Below are positions 35,312 to 43,939 of a DNA stretch of 64,000 bases, in pieces; the first letter of the stretch is position 1; each line of letters begins with the position of its first letter. The stretch lies in the NCBI RefSeq assembly GCF_000425505.1, contig NZ_KE384392.1, positions 288,973 through 352,972 of the forward strand, in the 5' to 3' direction. The position numbers were made by a program, and so were the translations under genes. Under the pieces are notes generated by a model. That model was not told the DNA's origin. It searched no databases and saw nothing but the letters and a program-made list of their open reading frames with translations. This DNA comes from Flavobacterium frigidarium DSM 17623. Its GTDB lineage: Bacteria > Bacteroidota > Bacteroidia > Flavobacteriales > Flavobacteriaceae.

Positions 35312-36688
35312 TTAATGATTTAATTTTTCAACTATTTTTGGATCGTGTTTGTGCTTGAATAATATTGCAAAAGCAACTGCTATAATTAAGGCATACAATG
35401 CAAATGATAGCCAAATCGTATGCCAATCTTTCATAAATATCGCGTTACTAAAAGTACCATTCGATAAAATCTCTACTCCTTGCCCCTTGATAAACTCTCC
35501 CATTAAAGGATTAGTAGGTTCTGTTTCTAAAAAAGTTGATAAAGTTTCTGTCGAATTGAATGACTTAGTAAAAAAATGGTCAATCGCCCACCCTGATGTA
35601 AAACTTCCTAGAATAGCTCCAAAACCGTTAGTCATCATCATAAACAATCCTTGTGCAGATGACCTATTTTTAGGATCGGTATTTGTTTCCACAAATAAAG
35701 AACCTGAGATGTTGAAAAAGTCAAAAGCCATTCCATAAACTACGCATGACATGATAATCATCCACAATCCATCTATAGGATCTCCATAAGCAAAAAATCC
35801 AAAACGAAGTACCCAAGCCAACATACTAATTAACATCACTTTTTTAATTCCGTATCGTTTCAAGAAGAATGGTATTGCTAATATAAATAAGGTTTCAGAA
35901 ACCTGTGAAATCGACATGATTATTGTAGAATATTCTACTACAAATGAATCAGCGTACATTGGAAAATGTTTGAACTCATCTAAAAACACATCACCATAAG
36001 CATTTGTTAATTGCAAAGCGCCTCCTAAAAACATAGAAAAAACAAAGAATAACGCCATTTTATAATTGGCAAATAATTTAAAAGACTCTAATCCTAGCAC
36101 CTCCATAGTCGATGCGTTTTCTTTAATCAAACGCTGTGGCTTGCTCTTAGGTAATGTAAATGCATATATCCCTAAAATTAAGGCAGCAACTCCTGCAATA
36201 TAGAACTGATACGTTGTAGCTTTATTTCCAGTTAAGTTGGTAATCCACATAGCTACAATAAAACCAATTGTACCAAAAACGCGAATAGGAGGAAAATCTT
36301 TTACGATATCGTTCTTATTCATTATCAAAGCATTGTAGGAAATCGAGTTACTTAAAGAAATCGTTGGCATGTAGAAACACATTGCCAGTAATATAATGTA
36401 AATAAATGTCGTAGATTCTGTTACCATTGGTAAATAAAATAAGACTCCGGCATACAAAATATGTAATACTCCGTATAACTTTTCAGCGTTTACCCATCTG
36501 TCTGCAATAATTCCGGTTAAAGTAGGCATGAATAAGGAGGCAATCCCCATGGTACTAAAAACTAACCCAAATTGCGTACCATCCCAATTTTTAGTCCCAA
36601 ACCAATAGTTTGCAATTGTAATCAACCAAGCTCCCCAAACAAAAAATTGTAGAAAACTCATTAAGATCAACCTGTACTTAATTCCCAT
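35312..36688 (-). CDS. Nucleoside/H+ symporter-type MFS transporter
   Basis: The 458-residue protein has about 12 transmembrane helices. It opens MGIKYRLILMSFLQFFVWGA, the start typical of NupG/XapB-type nucleoside permeases, with a Trp-Gly pair in helix 1. Other family features are the GLVFSTMGIASLFMP loop and IADRW between helices 2 and 3, FPPIRVFGTIGFI, and GLFMMMTNGFGAILGSFTSG in the second half. Substrates are probably nucleosides. It lies 70 bp downstream of cmk on the same strand, a pairing that would couple nucleoside uptake with pyrimidine nucleotide salvage. A terminator follows. Confidence 0.85.
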   Translation of the reverse strand: MGIKYRLILMSFLQFFVWGAWLITIANYWFGTKNWDGTQFGLVFSTMGIASLFMPTLTGIIADRWVNAEKLYGVLHILYAGVLFYLPMVTESTTFIYIILLAMCFYMPTISLSNSISYNALIMNKNDIVKDFPPIRVFGTIGFIVAMWITNLTGNKATTYQFYIAGVAALILGIYAFTLPKSKPQRLIKENASTMEVLGLESFKLFANYKMALFFVFSMFLGGALQLTNAYGDVFLDEFKHFPMYADSFVVEYSTIIMSISQVSETLFILAIPFFLKRYGIKKVMLISMLAWVLRFGFFAYGDPIDGLWMIIMSCVVYGMAFDFFNISGSLFVETNTDPKNRSSAQGLFMMMTNGFGAILGSFTSGWAIDHFFTKSFNSTETLSTFLETEPTNPLMGEFIKGQGVEILSNGTFSNAIFMKDWHTIWLSFALYALIIAVAFAILFKHKHDPKIVEKLNH

Positions 36689-36758
36689 GTGATGAATTGT
36701 ATTTATTTCAAAATTTACAAGGCGTAAATCTAATATTAAAAATGGTATCTACAAAAAA

Positions 36759-37454
36759 TTATAACGTTTTAGTAATATCGTTTACTAGCGTACTAACAAA
36801 ATTAAATTGTTCGTCTTTTGTCATTGATGAGTTATCCATCTCAATGGCATCTTCTGCTACAATTAAAGGAGAGTCTTCTCGATGCGTATCAATGTAATCG
36901 CGCTCTTGTACATTTTTTAAAACAGCTTCATAAGTCACTTGATCACCTTTGGCTTTTAATTCGTCATAGCGCCTTTGAGCGCGAGTGTCAGCCGTTGCAT
37001 TCATAAAAATTTTTAATTCTGCTTCAGGAAAAACTACGGTTCCTATATCTCTACCGTCCATTACAATTCCTTTGTCTTTACCCATCTCTTGTTGCTGCTC
37101 TACTAATTTAGAACGCACCTCAGAAATTTCAGCGACTTTACTCACAAAACTAGAAACCTCAATATTGCGAATGTCCTTTTCGACATTAAGTCCGTTTAAA
37201 AATATCTCAGCGAAGCCTGCCTCGAAACTAAATTTAAATTGTAATTTAATTGTAGGTAGCGCAGCAATCAATTCTTCTACCTTAAAATAATCTTTAGCTA
37301 TTAAATTATTTTGCATAGCATATAAAGTAACTGCACGGTACATTGCGCCTGTATCGACATAAACGTAACCTAAACTATTTGCTAACTGTTTTGCAATTGT
37401 TGATTTTCCTGTAGATGAGAAACCATCTATGGCGATTGTAATTTTTTTAGTCAA
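36759..37454 (-). CDS. cmk: Cytidylate kinase
   Basis: The 231-residue protein begins ITIAIDGFSSTGKSTIAKQL, a P-loop variant typical of bacterial CMP kinase. YVDTGAMYRAVTLYA, MDGRDIGTVVFPEAELKIFM and ATADTRAQRRYDELKAKGD (the CMP-binding and lid regions), then RDYIDTHREDSPL follow, all Cmk hallmarks. It phosphorylates CMP and dCMP with ATP. It precedes the nucleoside transporter in the same direction. Confidence 0.96.
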   Translation of the reverse strand: MTKKITIAIDGFSSTGKSTIAKQLANSLGYVYVDTGAMYRAVTLYAMQNNLIAKDYFKVEELIAALPTIKLQFKFSFEAGFAEIFLNGLNVEKDIRNIEVSSFVSKVAEISEVRSKLVEQQQEMGKDKGIVMDGRDIGTVVFPEAELKIFMNATADTRAQRRYDELKAKGDQVTYEAVLKNVQERDYIDTHREDSPLIVAEDAIEMDNSSMTKDEQFNFVSTLVNDITKTL

Positions 37455-37680
37455 AATAATAAGATTGAAAATTAAGTAGTCTTAATATTAAAGATAAAAA
37501 CATCTAGTAAGAAGCAAGTTCAAATTTAGACTTTCCCTTTAAAAAAAACCATTTTAAAATTAAATGCGATCCCGTTTTAATTTCTTAAAAAGCAAAAGCA
37601 TTTACTGCGCGAATATAAAGCTAAAAAAGCAATCAAGCCAAAACATCTTTAAGGATATGTTGTCTTTTCGAACAAAAAAA

Positions 37681-37723
37681 ATTCCAATACCAAAACTTCT
37701 AACTGAAGCTTTAGCATTGGAAT
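37681..37723 (-). terminator. Terminator of lon
   Basis: ATTCCAAT (37681-37688) pairs with ATTGGAAT (37716-37723). An inner stem AAAxCTTC/GAAGxTTT lies inside. The run of A directly to the left makes a U-run on the minus strand. It lies 25 bp after the lon stop codon. Confidence 0.8.
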
Positions 37724-37748
37724 CCTATCTAATACACTGAAAATTAGT

Positions 37749-40199
37749 TTACAATTTCTTAGCGTTTTTTACATTTTGATCTGTAAGAGCCACTTTAAGA
37801 ACATCACTCATTTCTTTCACAAAATGAAAAGTCAATCCATCTAAATATTCTGGTTTGATCTCGTCAATGTCACTCTTATTTTCTTGACATAAGATGATCT
37901 CTTTAATGTTTGCTCTTTTAGCTGCTAGAATTTTTTCTTTAATTCCTCCTACTGGCAATACCTTTCCTCTTAAAGTAATTTCACCAGTCATCGCAATATT
38001 TTTCTTAATGCGCTTTTGAGTATATAATGACACTAAAGATGTTAGCATTGCAATACCAGCACTAGGTCCGTCTTTTGGAGTTGCACCTTCCGGAACGTGT
38101 AAATGAATATTATTTTTAGTTAAAATCTCAGGATTAATTCCTAGAATTTCAGCATTTGCCTTAATGTATTCTAAAGCAATTGTAGCCGATTCTTTCATTA
38201 CATTACCTAAATTACCTGTAATGGTCATGGTTCCTTTTCCTGGAGAAATCAACGATTCTATAAATAATATATCTCCACCTACGCTCGTCCAAGCTAATCC
38301 TGTAACTACACCAGCAACATCGTTGCTTTCATATTTATCCCTGATCATTCTAGGAGCCCCTAGAACTTTAATAATATCCTCGTCAGTAACTTTTTTATTA
38401 TATTCCTCCTCCATCGCAACTGACTTAGCAGCATTTCTAATTACTTGCGCAATTTTTGCTTCTAATCCACGAACTCCAGATTCTCTTGTATACCCTTCAA
38501 CGATTTTTTCTAATTGTTTTTTTCCAATAGTCAAATCTTTCGAAGTCAATCCGTGCTCTTTTAATTGACGCGTAAATAAGTGTTGACGAGCTATTTCTAC
38601 CTTTTCTTCAATAGTATATCCCGACATCTTAATTACTTCCATTCTGTCGCGCAAAGCCGGTTGGATTGCTGCCATATTATTTGAAGTAGCAATGAACATC
38701 ACTTTCGATAAATCAAATCCCATTTCTAAGAAATTATCATAGAACGAACTATTTTGTTCTGGATCTAAAACTTCTAACAAGGCAGAAGACGGATCTCCCT
38801 GATTGCTATTTGATAATTTATCAATTTCGTCCAAAACAAAAACAGGGTTAGCCGTTTTCGCTTTTTTCAAACTCTGAATAATACGTCCTGGCATAGCGCC
38901 AATATATGTTTTTCTATGCCCTCTAATTTCAGATTCATCACGCAAACCTCCTAAAGAAATACGAACATACTCTCTGCCTAATGCTTCTGCAACTGAACGA
39001 CCTATTGATGTTTTTCCCACACCTGGAGGTCCTGTTAAACATATAATAGGCGATTTCATATCATTACGCAATTTCAAGACTGCCAAGTGCTCAATCATTC
39101 TCTTCTTTACCTCTTCTAATCCAAAGTGATCTCTGTCAAGAATTTTTTGCGCTCTTTTTAAATCAAAATTATCTTTTGAGTATTCATTCCATGGTAACTC
39201 TAAAAACAACTCCAAGTAATTTCTTTGAATTCCGAAATCTGGAGCTTGCGGATTCATACGACGCATTTTAGACAATTCTTTCTCGAAATGTTTTTGCGTT
39301 TTATCGTCCCATTTTTTTGTCTTAGCTTTCTGAGACATCTCGTCCATCTCTTCTTCTTGTGAAACACCACCCAACTCTTCTTGGATTGTTTTCATTTGTT
39401 GATGCAAGAAATATTCTCTTTGTTGCTGATCTAAATCAAAACGAACTTTAGATTGAATATCATTTTTAAGCTCTAGTTTTTGCAACTCGATATTCATATA
39501 TCGAAGCGTCTCTAAAGCTCTGTCTTTAAGATTACTAATTGCTAATAAATCTTGCTTTTCTTTAACTGTCAAATTCATATTTGAAGTTACAAAATTGATT
39601 AGAAAAGATTGACTCTCGATATTCTTAATGGCAAAAGTTGCTTCACTAGGAATGTTCGGACTCTCCTTTATTATTTGGATAGCAATATCTTTAACCGATT
39701 CTAAGATTGCTAGAAACTCGCTATCTTTTTGATCAGGGCGGCTTTCTTCAAATTCCTTAATAGTTGCAGTAAGATAGGGATCTTCAGAAACTACGGTATC
39801 AATTTCAAAGCGCTTTTTACCTTGAAGAATTACAGTCGTATTTCCATCAGGCATTTTTAAAACACGTAAAATTCTCGCTACAGTTCCTATGCTATGAATA
39901 TCCTCTTTTGTTGGATCTTCGTCTTCCTCGTTCTTTTGAGCAACCACACCTATAATTTTTCCAGCGGCATTAGCATCATCAATTAATTTGATCGATTTAT
40001 CGCGTCCAGCAGTAATTGGGATTACAACGCCAGGAAACAAAACCATATTTCGCAATGGTAAAATAGGTAATGACTCGGGCAATTGCTCGTTGATCATTTC
40101 CTCTTCATCTTCTGGTGTTAATAAAGGTATCAATTCGGCTTCAGAATCGAATTCTTGAAGTGACAAGTTGTCAATTGTTAGTATTTTATGATTTGACAT
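37749..40199 (-). CDS. lon: ATP-dependent Lon protease
   Basis: The 816-residue LonA protease has an N-terminal substrate domain (LPILPLRNMVLFPGVVIPIT, about residues 43-62), a coiled middle, and an AAA+ module. Walker A is GPPGVGKTSIGRS and Walker B is PVFVLDEIDKLS. The C-terminal peptidase carries the catalytic Ser in KDGPSAGIAM and Lys in GGIKEKILAAKRA. It degrades misfolded and regulatory proteins. It is monocistronic with a 600-bp upstream region; no CIRCE-type palindrome was found there. Confidence 0.97.
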   Translation of the reverse strand: MSNHKILTIDNLSLQEFDSEAELIPLLTPEDEEEMINEQLPESLPILPLRNMVLFPGVVIPITAGRDKSIKLIDDANAAGKIIGVVAQKNEEDEDPTKEDIHSIGTVARILRVLKMPDGNTTVILQGKKRFEIDTVVSEDPYLTATIKEFEESRPDQKDSEFLAILESVKDIAIQIIKESPNIPSEATFAIKNIESQSFLINFVTSNMNLTVKEKQDLLAISNLKDRALETLRYMNIELQKLELKNDIQSKVRFDLDQQQREYFLHQQMKTIQEELGGVSQEEEMDEMSQKAKTKKWDDKTQKHFEKELSKMRRMNPQAPDFGIQRNYLELFLELPWNEYSKDNFDLKRAQKILDRDHFGLEEVKKRMIEHLAVLKLRNDMKSPIICLTGPPGVGKTSIGRSVAEALGREYVRISLGGLRDESEIRGHRKTYIGAMPGRIIQSLKKAKTANPVFVLDEIDKLSNSNQGDPSSALLEVLDPEQNSSFYDNFLEMGFDLSKVMFIATSNNMAAIQPALRDRMEVIKMSGYTIEEKVEIARQHLFTRQLKEHGLTSKDLTIGKKQLEKIVEGYTRESGVRGLEAKIAQVIRNAAKSVAMEEEYNKKVTDEDIIKVLGAPRMIRDKYESNDVAGVVTGLAWTSVGGDILFIESLISPGKGTMTITGNLGNVMKESATIALEYIKANAEILGINPEILTKNNIHLHVPEGATPKDGPSAGIAMLTSLVSLYTQKRIKKNIAMTGEITLRGKVLPVGGIKEKILAAKRANIKEIILCQENKSDIDEIKPEYLDGLTFHFVKEMSDVLKVALTDQNVKNAKKL

Positions 40200-40810
40200 A
40201 GTATTTTTTAAGTCTTTTTGTCATTAAGTTTAATATTCTAAGTAAATATTGGCTTGGCTTTACTTAAAATAGAGCAACAAACACTATAAAATATTTACAG
40301 GGGTAATGGGGCAATCACTATGCCATAATATCATGTAATTGTTGCCTTAAGTCATATAAGTTACTACAGTAATCGTTTTATTTCATTGATGGAAAAGACT
40401 AAAATAACAATTAATTACTTTTAAATATAATACCTTTTTAATTTTATTTTAAATACGATAGTATACTAAATCAAGGACCGCTTTATATTTAATCAACGTC
40501 ATCAATTACTAATAATCCTGTCTTTACCTCGTTTTTCGAATAAGAAGAAAAAATCATATTTAGAATTATACTGTAACCCAAAAGTTTTCAAGATGAATTA
40601 AGAAAGTAATATAATTAACGTAAAAATATTGATTTATAGAACTATACAATCATTTTAGTTAGTAACTTTATCTAAATATTATAGGATTAATCATTCCGAT
40701 TTAAGTCATAAAAACTAAAATATGAAACAACTAGTATTAACAAAAGGCATCTGGAAAATGAATCTCAATTTTATCTAATACAAAATCTATCAATAACAAA
40801 TCAATTAAAC
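40200..40810. other. Long intergenic region between divergent lon and GIN-domain genes
   Basis: About 610 bp of AT-rich DNA. It has GGGCAAT (near 40308) and ATTGxTGCC (near 40340) as an imperfect inverted repeat, and a short frame at 40722 (MKQLVLTKGIWKMNLNF) that I cannot assign. No regulator site known to me, such as CIRCE, is visible. Confidence 0.45.
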
Positions 40811-41539
40811 ATGAAAAAGACCATCACATTAACGGCTTGCTTGAGCCTTTTATTTATTGTAGCAGCAAATGCACAGTGGAAATCAAAAAAAACAATAAAA
40901 GGCAATGGTAATGTTGTCACCGAAAGACGCACAACAGCACCCTATGATGAAATTAAGGTTGCAGGATTTTTTGACGTTTCTTTAGTTGAAGGTAAAGAGG
41001 GAAATATTGTGATCGAAGGGGAAGAAAATATAATTCCAGTAGTCGTAGTAGAAGTTAAAAATAACGTACTCACAGCTTATACTGAGAAAAACACAAGTCT
41101 TAGTAGCAAAAAAAGACTCTTGATAACAATTCCTGTAGAAGCAGTTTCTTCAATTTCATTAGCAGGATCAGGGAGTATAACTTCACAAACAACTATAAAA
41201 GCTGAGGACATAGCGATACAGCTGTCGGGTTCTGGAGATATCAATCTCACATTGGCCTCACAAAATGTAAAAGCATCATTAAGCGGTTCAGGTGATATCG
41301 TATTAAGAGGTACAACTGATAATTATGAAACAAGCTTGGCTGGTTCTGGAGATATTAAAAGTGAAGAACTTGTCGCTAAAAATGTGTCAGCAGCACTCTC
41401 TGGTTCGGGAGACATCAGCGTGAATTGCAGCAATGATTTGCAAGCAAAAGTAGCGGGTTCAGGAAATATAAGTTGTAAAGGTACTCCTGTGACAAAAGAC
41501 ACTAAAGTAAGCGGATCAGGTAGAATATCTATGAAGTAA
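40811..41539 (+). CDS. Secreted GIN-domain (DUF2807) protein
   Basis: The 242-residue protein has a signal peptide (KKTITLTACLSLLFIVAANA, cleavage after AQ) and one GIN/DUF2807 domain: GNGNVVTERRTTAPYDEIKV, FFDVSLVEGKEGNIVIEGEE. A right-handed beta helix follows, made of short repeats each ending SGSGDI or similar (AGSGSI, SGSGDI, SGSGDIVL, AGSGDI, SGSGDI, AGSGNI, SGSGRI). The repeat period is about 20 residues, giving 7 coils. Such proteins are surface or periplasmic and of unknown function; head-GIN proteins are plentiful in Bacteroidetes. A terminator follows. Confidence 0.92.
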   Translation: MKKTITLTACLSLLFIVAANAQWKSKKTIKGNGNVVTERRTTAPYDEIKVAGFFDVSLVEGKEGNIVIEGEENIIPVVVVEVKNNVLTAYTEKNTSLSSKKRLLITIPVEAVSSISLAGSGSITSQTTIKAEDIAIQLSGSGDINLTLASQNVKASLSGSGDIVLRGTTDNYETSLAGSGDIKSEELVAKNVSAALSGSGDISVNCSNDLQAKVAGSGNISCKGTPVTKDTKVSGSGRISMK

Positions 41540-41565
41540 TTTGCTTTATTTTTAAAACTTAAAAT

Positions 41566-41598
41566 GCTGCTATGACCATAATCTAGCAGCTTTTTTTT
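41566..41598 (+). terminator. Terminator of the GIN-domain gene
   Basis: GCTGCTA and TAGCAGC form a 7-bp stem with an 11-nt loop followed by eight T. It lies 26 bp after the stop and is convergent with the UMF1 gene end at 41611. Confidence 0.85.
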
Positions 41599-41610
41599 GT
41601 TCGAAAATAA

Positions 41611-42912
41611 TTATTTTTCCTCTTTCTTCATCATTGCTAGAACTATGAATCCCAGTAAAAAGAATAAAGCCAATATCAAAAAAGAATCTCTCATAGAGTC
41701 TGTAATCGCTCCTACAAACCCAAAAATAAATGTTCCAAATACTATGGCAATTTTTTCGGTCACATCAAAAAAACTAAAATAGGTAGCGTGATCTTCTGTG
41801 TCTGGTAGTAGTTTTGAATACGTAGAGCGTGAAAGTGTTTGAATTGCCCCTAGAACCATCCCTATTGTTCCTCCTAAAGCGTAAAACTGCAAATCAATTG
41901 AATCGCTTTTAGCATCTAGCAGGTAAGCAGCTATGCAGATTCCGCACCAAATGATAATCGTAACTTTTAACGTATTGATATTTCCAATCTTTTCAGATAT
42001 TCTCGAAAACAAAAAAGCTCCAAATATTGCTACTACATTGATGATTAAAATAATGATAATTAGCTTGCTAGTATCGATTCCTAATTCTTTTTTTCCAAAT
42101 AGTCCCGCTAGTAAAATAACCGTTTGCACCCCTATACTATATAGAAAAAATGCGATCAGGAATTGCTTGAGTGCAATTTGTTGAAGTACATTTTTAAAGA
42201 CAATTTTTAATTCTTTCAGTCCTTTAAATATATAGTCCTTCTCAGGCTTTTTATGAAAAACATTATTGGGCAAATAATAGAAAGTAACTTGAGCAAATCC
42301 CATCCACCAAATCCCTACAGCCAAAAAAGAAATCCTTGCGGGTAAAGAACTATCTGTAATACCAAAAAGATCTGGCTTCATCACTAATAATAAACTAAAA
42401 CCTAATAGCAATAGCGAACCTAGATAACCAAACATAAAGCCTTTTGCGCTCACTCTATCATGTTGCTCCGGATGAGCAATTTCGGGCAAGTAAGAATTAT
42501 AAAATACAATACTTCCCCAAAAACCAATACTCGCAAGTACGGTTCCTAAAATCCCAATCCATAATGTATCCTGACCTCTAAAAAAGAAAAGGCTAATTAC
42601 TGATAGTGACCCCAAATAACAAAAGAACTTGAGGAACTTTTTCTTATTTCCGGTATAATCGGCAATTCCAGACAAAATTGGAGAAAGCAGGGCCACTATT
42701 AAAAATGAAAATGATAAGGAATAGGATAATAGCGTACTATTATTAAAATCAGTACCTAAAAACTGTACTCTACCACCATTTTCACCAGTTACCGAATCGT
42801 AATAAATAGGAAAAATCGCTGTAGCAATAACCAAACTGTATACTGAGTTTGCCCAATCGTAAAAAGCCCAAGCATTAATTAATTTTTCGTCCCCTTTTTG
42901 CAATGATCTCAT
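41611..42912 (-). CDS. UMF1-type MFS transporter
   Basis: The 433-residue membrane protein with about 12 helices opens KLINAWAFYDWANSVYSLVI, the UMF1/Atg22-like signature. ILSGIADYTGNKKKFLKFFC after helix 2, YNSYLPEIAHPEQHDRVSAK and GTIGMVLGAIQTLSRSTYSK are further family blocks. The family takes its name from vacuolar amino-acid effluxers of fungi. Bacterial substrates are unknown. It is convergent with the GIN gene and monocistronic. Confidence 0.88.
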   Translation of the reverse strand: MRSLQKGDEKLINAWAFYDWANSVYSLVIATAIFPIYYDSVTGENGGRVQFLGTDFNNSTLLSYSLSFSFLIVALLSPILSGIADYTGNKKKFLKFFCYLGSLSVISLFFFRGQDTLWIGILGTVLASIGFWGSIVFYNSYLPEIAHPEQHDRVSAKGFMFGYLGSLLLLGFSLLLVMKPDLFGITDSSLPARISFLAVGIWWMGFAQVTFYYLPNNVFHKKPEKDYIFKGLKELKIVFKNVLQQIALKQFLIAFFLYSIGVQTVILLAGLFGKKELGIDTSKLIIIILIINVVAIFGAFLFSRISEKIGNINTLKVTIIIWCGICIAAYLLDAKSDSIDLQFYALGGTIGMVLGAIQTLSRSTYSKLLPDTEDHATYFSFFDVTEKIAIVFGTFIFGFVGAITDSMRDSFLILALFFLLGFIVLAMMKKEEK

Positions 42913-42985
42913 AGAAAATTATTTTAGACTAATGTATTTAATTTATTTTGCAACTCGCGTAATGGTATGAAAAATAATCATAAAA

Positions 42986-43011
42986 AAAGCCAATTCCGAA
43001 GAATTGGCTTT
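42986..43011 (-). terminator. Terminator of the M48 protease gene
   Basis: AAAGCCAATTC and GAATTGGCTTT form an 11-bp stem with a CGAA loop. The A-run to its left is a U-run on the minus strand. It lies 20 bp after the stop at 43032. Confidence 0.9.
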
Positions 43012-43031
43012 ATATAATTTCGCTTTATATT

Positions 43032-43850
43032 TTATTTGAAAATAACTCCAAATTTAGCTGCAGTAGCTTTTGCTTCCGGAATCATTGCTTTGATGTTTGC
43101 GATACGTGTAGCATCAGAAGGGTGTGTACTCATAAATTCTGGTTGCGCTGCACCACCTGAATTAGCTGACATTCTTGTCCAAAAACTTACAGCTTCTTCT
43201 GGATTGTAACCAGCAATTGCCATCAGCGTTAGTCCAATTTTATCCGCCTCAGATTCGTTACTTCTACTAAAAGGTAATGTAACACCATATTGTGAACCTA
43301 ATCCATAAGCAGTGCTAAATGCTTGTTGAGTGGCAGCACTTTTTCCTGATGTTGCTACAGAAACTCCAGCACCAACTAATTCTTGAATTTGTGAAACACT
43401 CATACGTTGCGCACCATGATTTGCTAATGCGTGAGAAACTTCATGCCCCATAACAGTTGCTAAACCAGCATCATCTTTAGTAATTGGCAAAATCCCTGAG
43501 TAAACAACAATTTTTCCACCTGGCATACACCAAGCATTAACATCAGGACTTTGTACTAATTTATATTCCCATTGGTATCCATCTAAATAAGCTGTTTGAC
43601 CTAAAGACGCTAAATAACGTTCAGCAGCTGATTTGATTTTAACTCCAACAGTTTCTACTTTCTTAGCGTCTGTTGTTCCAGTAACAACTTTATTTTCATT
43701 TAAGAACTCACCATATTGCTGAAAAGATGTTGGAAACAATTCACTATTAGAAACAAAATTTAAAGTCTTTTTACCTGTTAATGGGTTGGTAGCACAAGAA
43801 AATAATAATCCTACTATTCCTAATCCTACTAATATTGAATGCTTTTTCAT
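43032..43850 (-). CDS. M48-family zinc metalloprotease, lipoprotein
   Basis: The 272-residue protein has a lipoprotein signal (HSILVGLGIVGLLFSC, Cys at about residue 19). The M48 zinc site is GHEVSHALANHGAQRM (HExxH). The third ligand Glu lies in the following SNESEADKIGLTLMAIAGYN. The substrate-side motif DVNAWCMPGGKIVVYSGIL is also typical. It is a LoiP/YcaL-type outer-membrane-associated quality-control protease. It lies 89 bp downstream of the GH31 gene on the same strand and may be read by its transcripts, but the link looks incidental. Confidence 0.93.
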   Translation of the reverse strand: MKKHSILVGLGIVGLLFSCATNPLTGKKTLNFVSNSELFPTSFQQYGEFLNENKVVTGTTDAKKVETVGVKIKSAAERYLASLGQTAYLDGYQWEYKLVQSPDVNAWCMPGGKIVVYSGILPITKDDAGLATVMGHEVSHALANHGAQRMSVSQIQELVGAGVSVATSGKSAATQQAFSTAYGLGSQYGVTLPFSRSNESEADKIGLTLMAIAGYNPEEAVSFWTRMSANSGGAAQPEFMSTHPSDATRIANIKAMIPEAKATAAKFGVIFK

Positions 43851-43939
43851 GGTTATTTATTTAATTAGTTAACAAAAATACAAATATTATCCATTTAACA
43901 TTTATATAATTCTGTTCATTTATATCACAATCTAACTAT

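Noticed and set aside
35349..35738. Long plus-strand frame inside the nucleoside transporter
   Set aside because: It is a shadow of the minus-strand gene without homology.
38164..38568. Plus-strand frame inside lon
   Set aside because: A shadow of the well-conserved lon gene.
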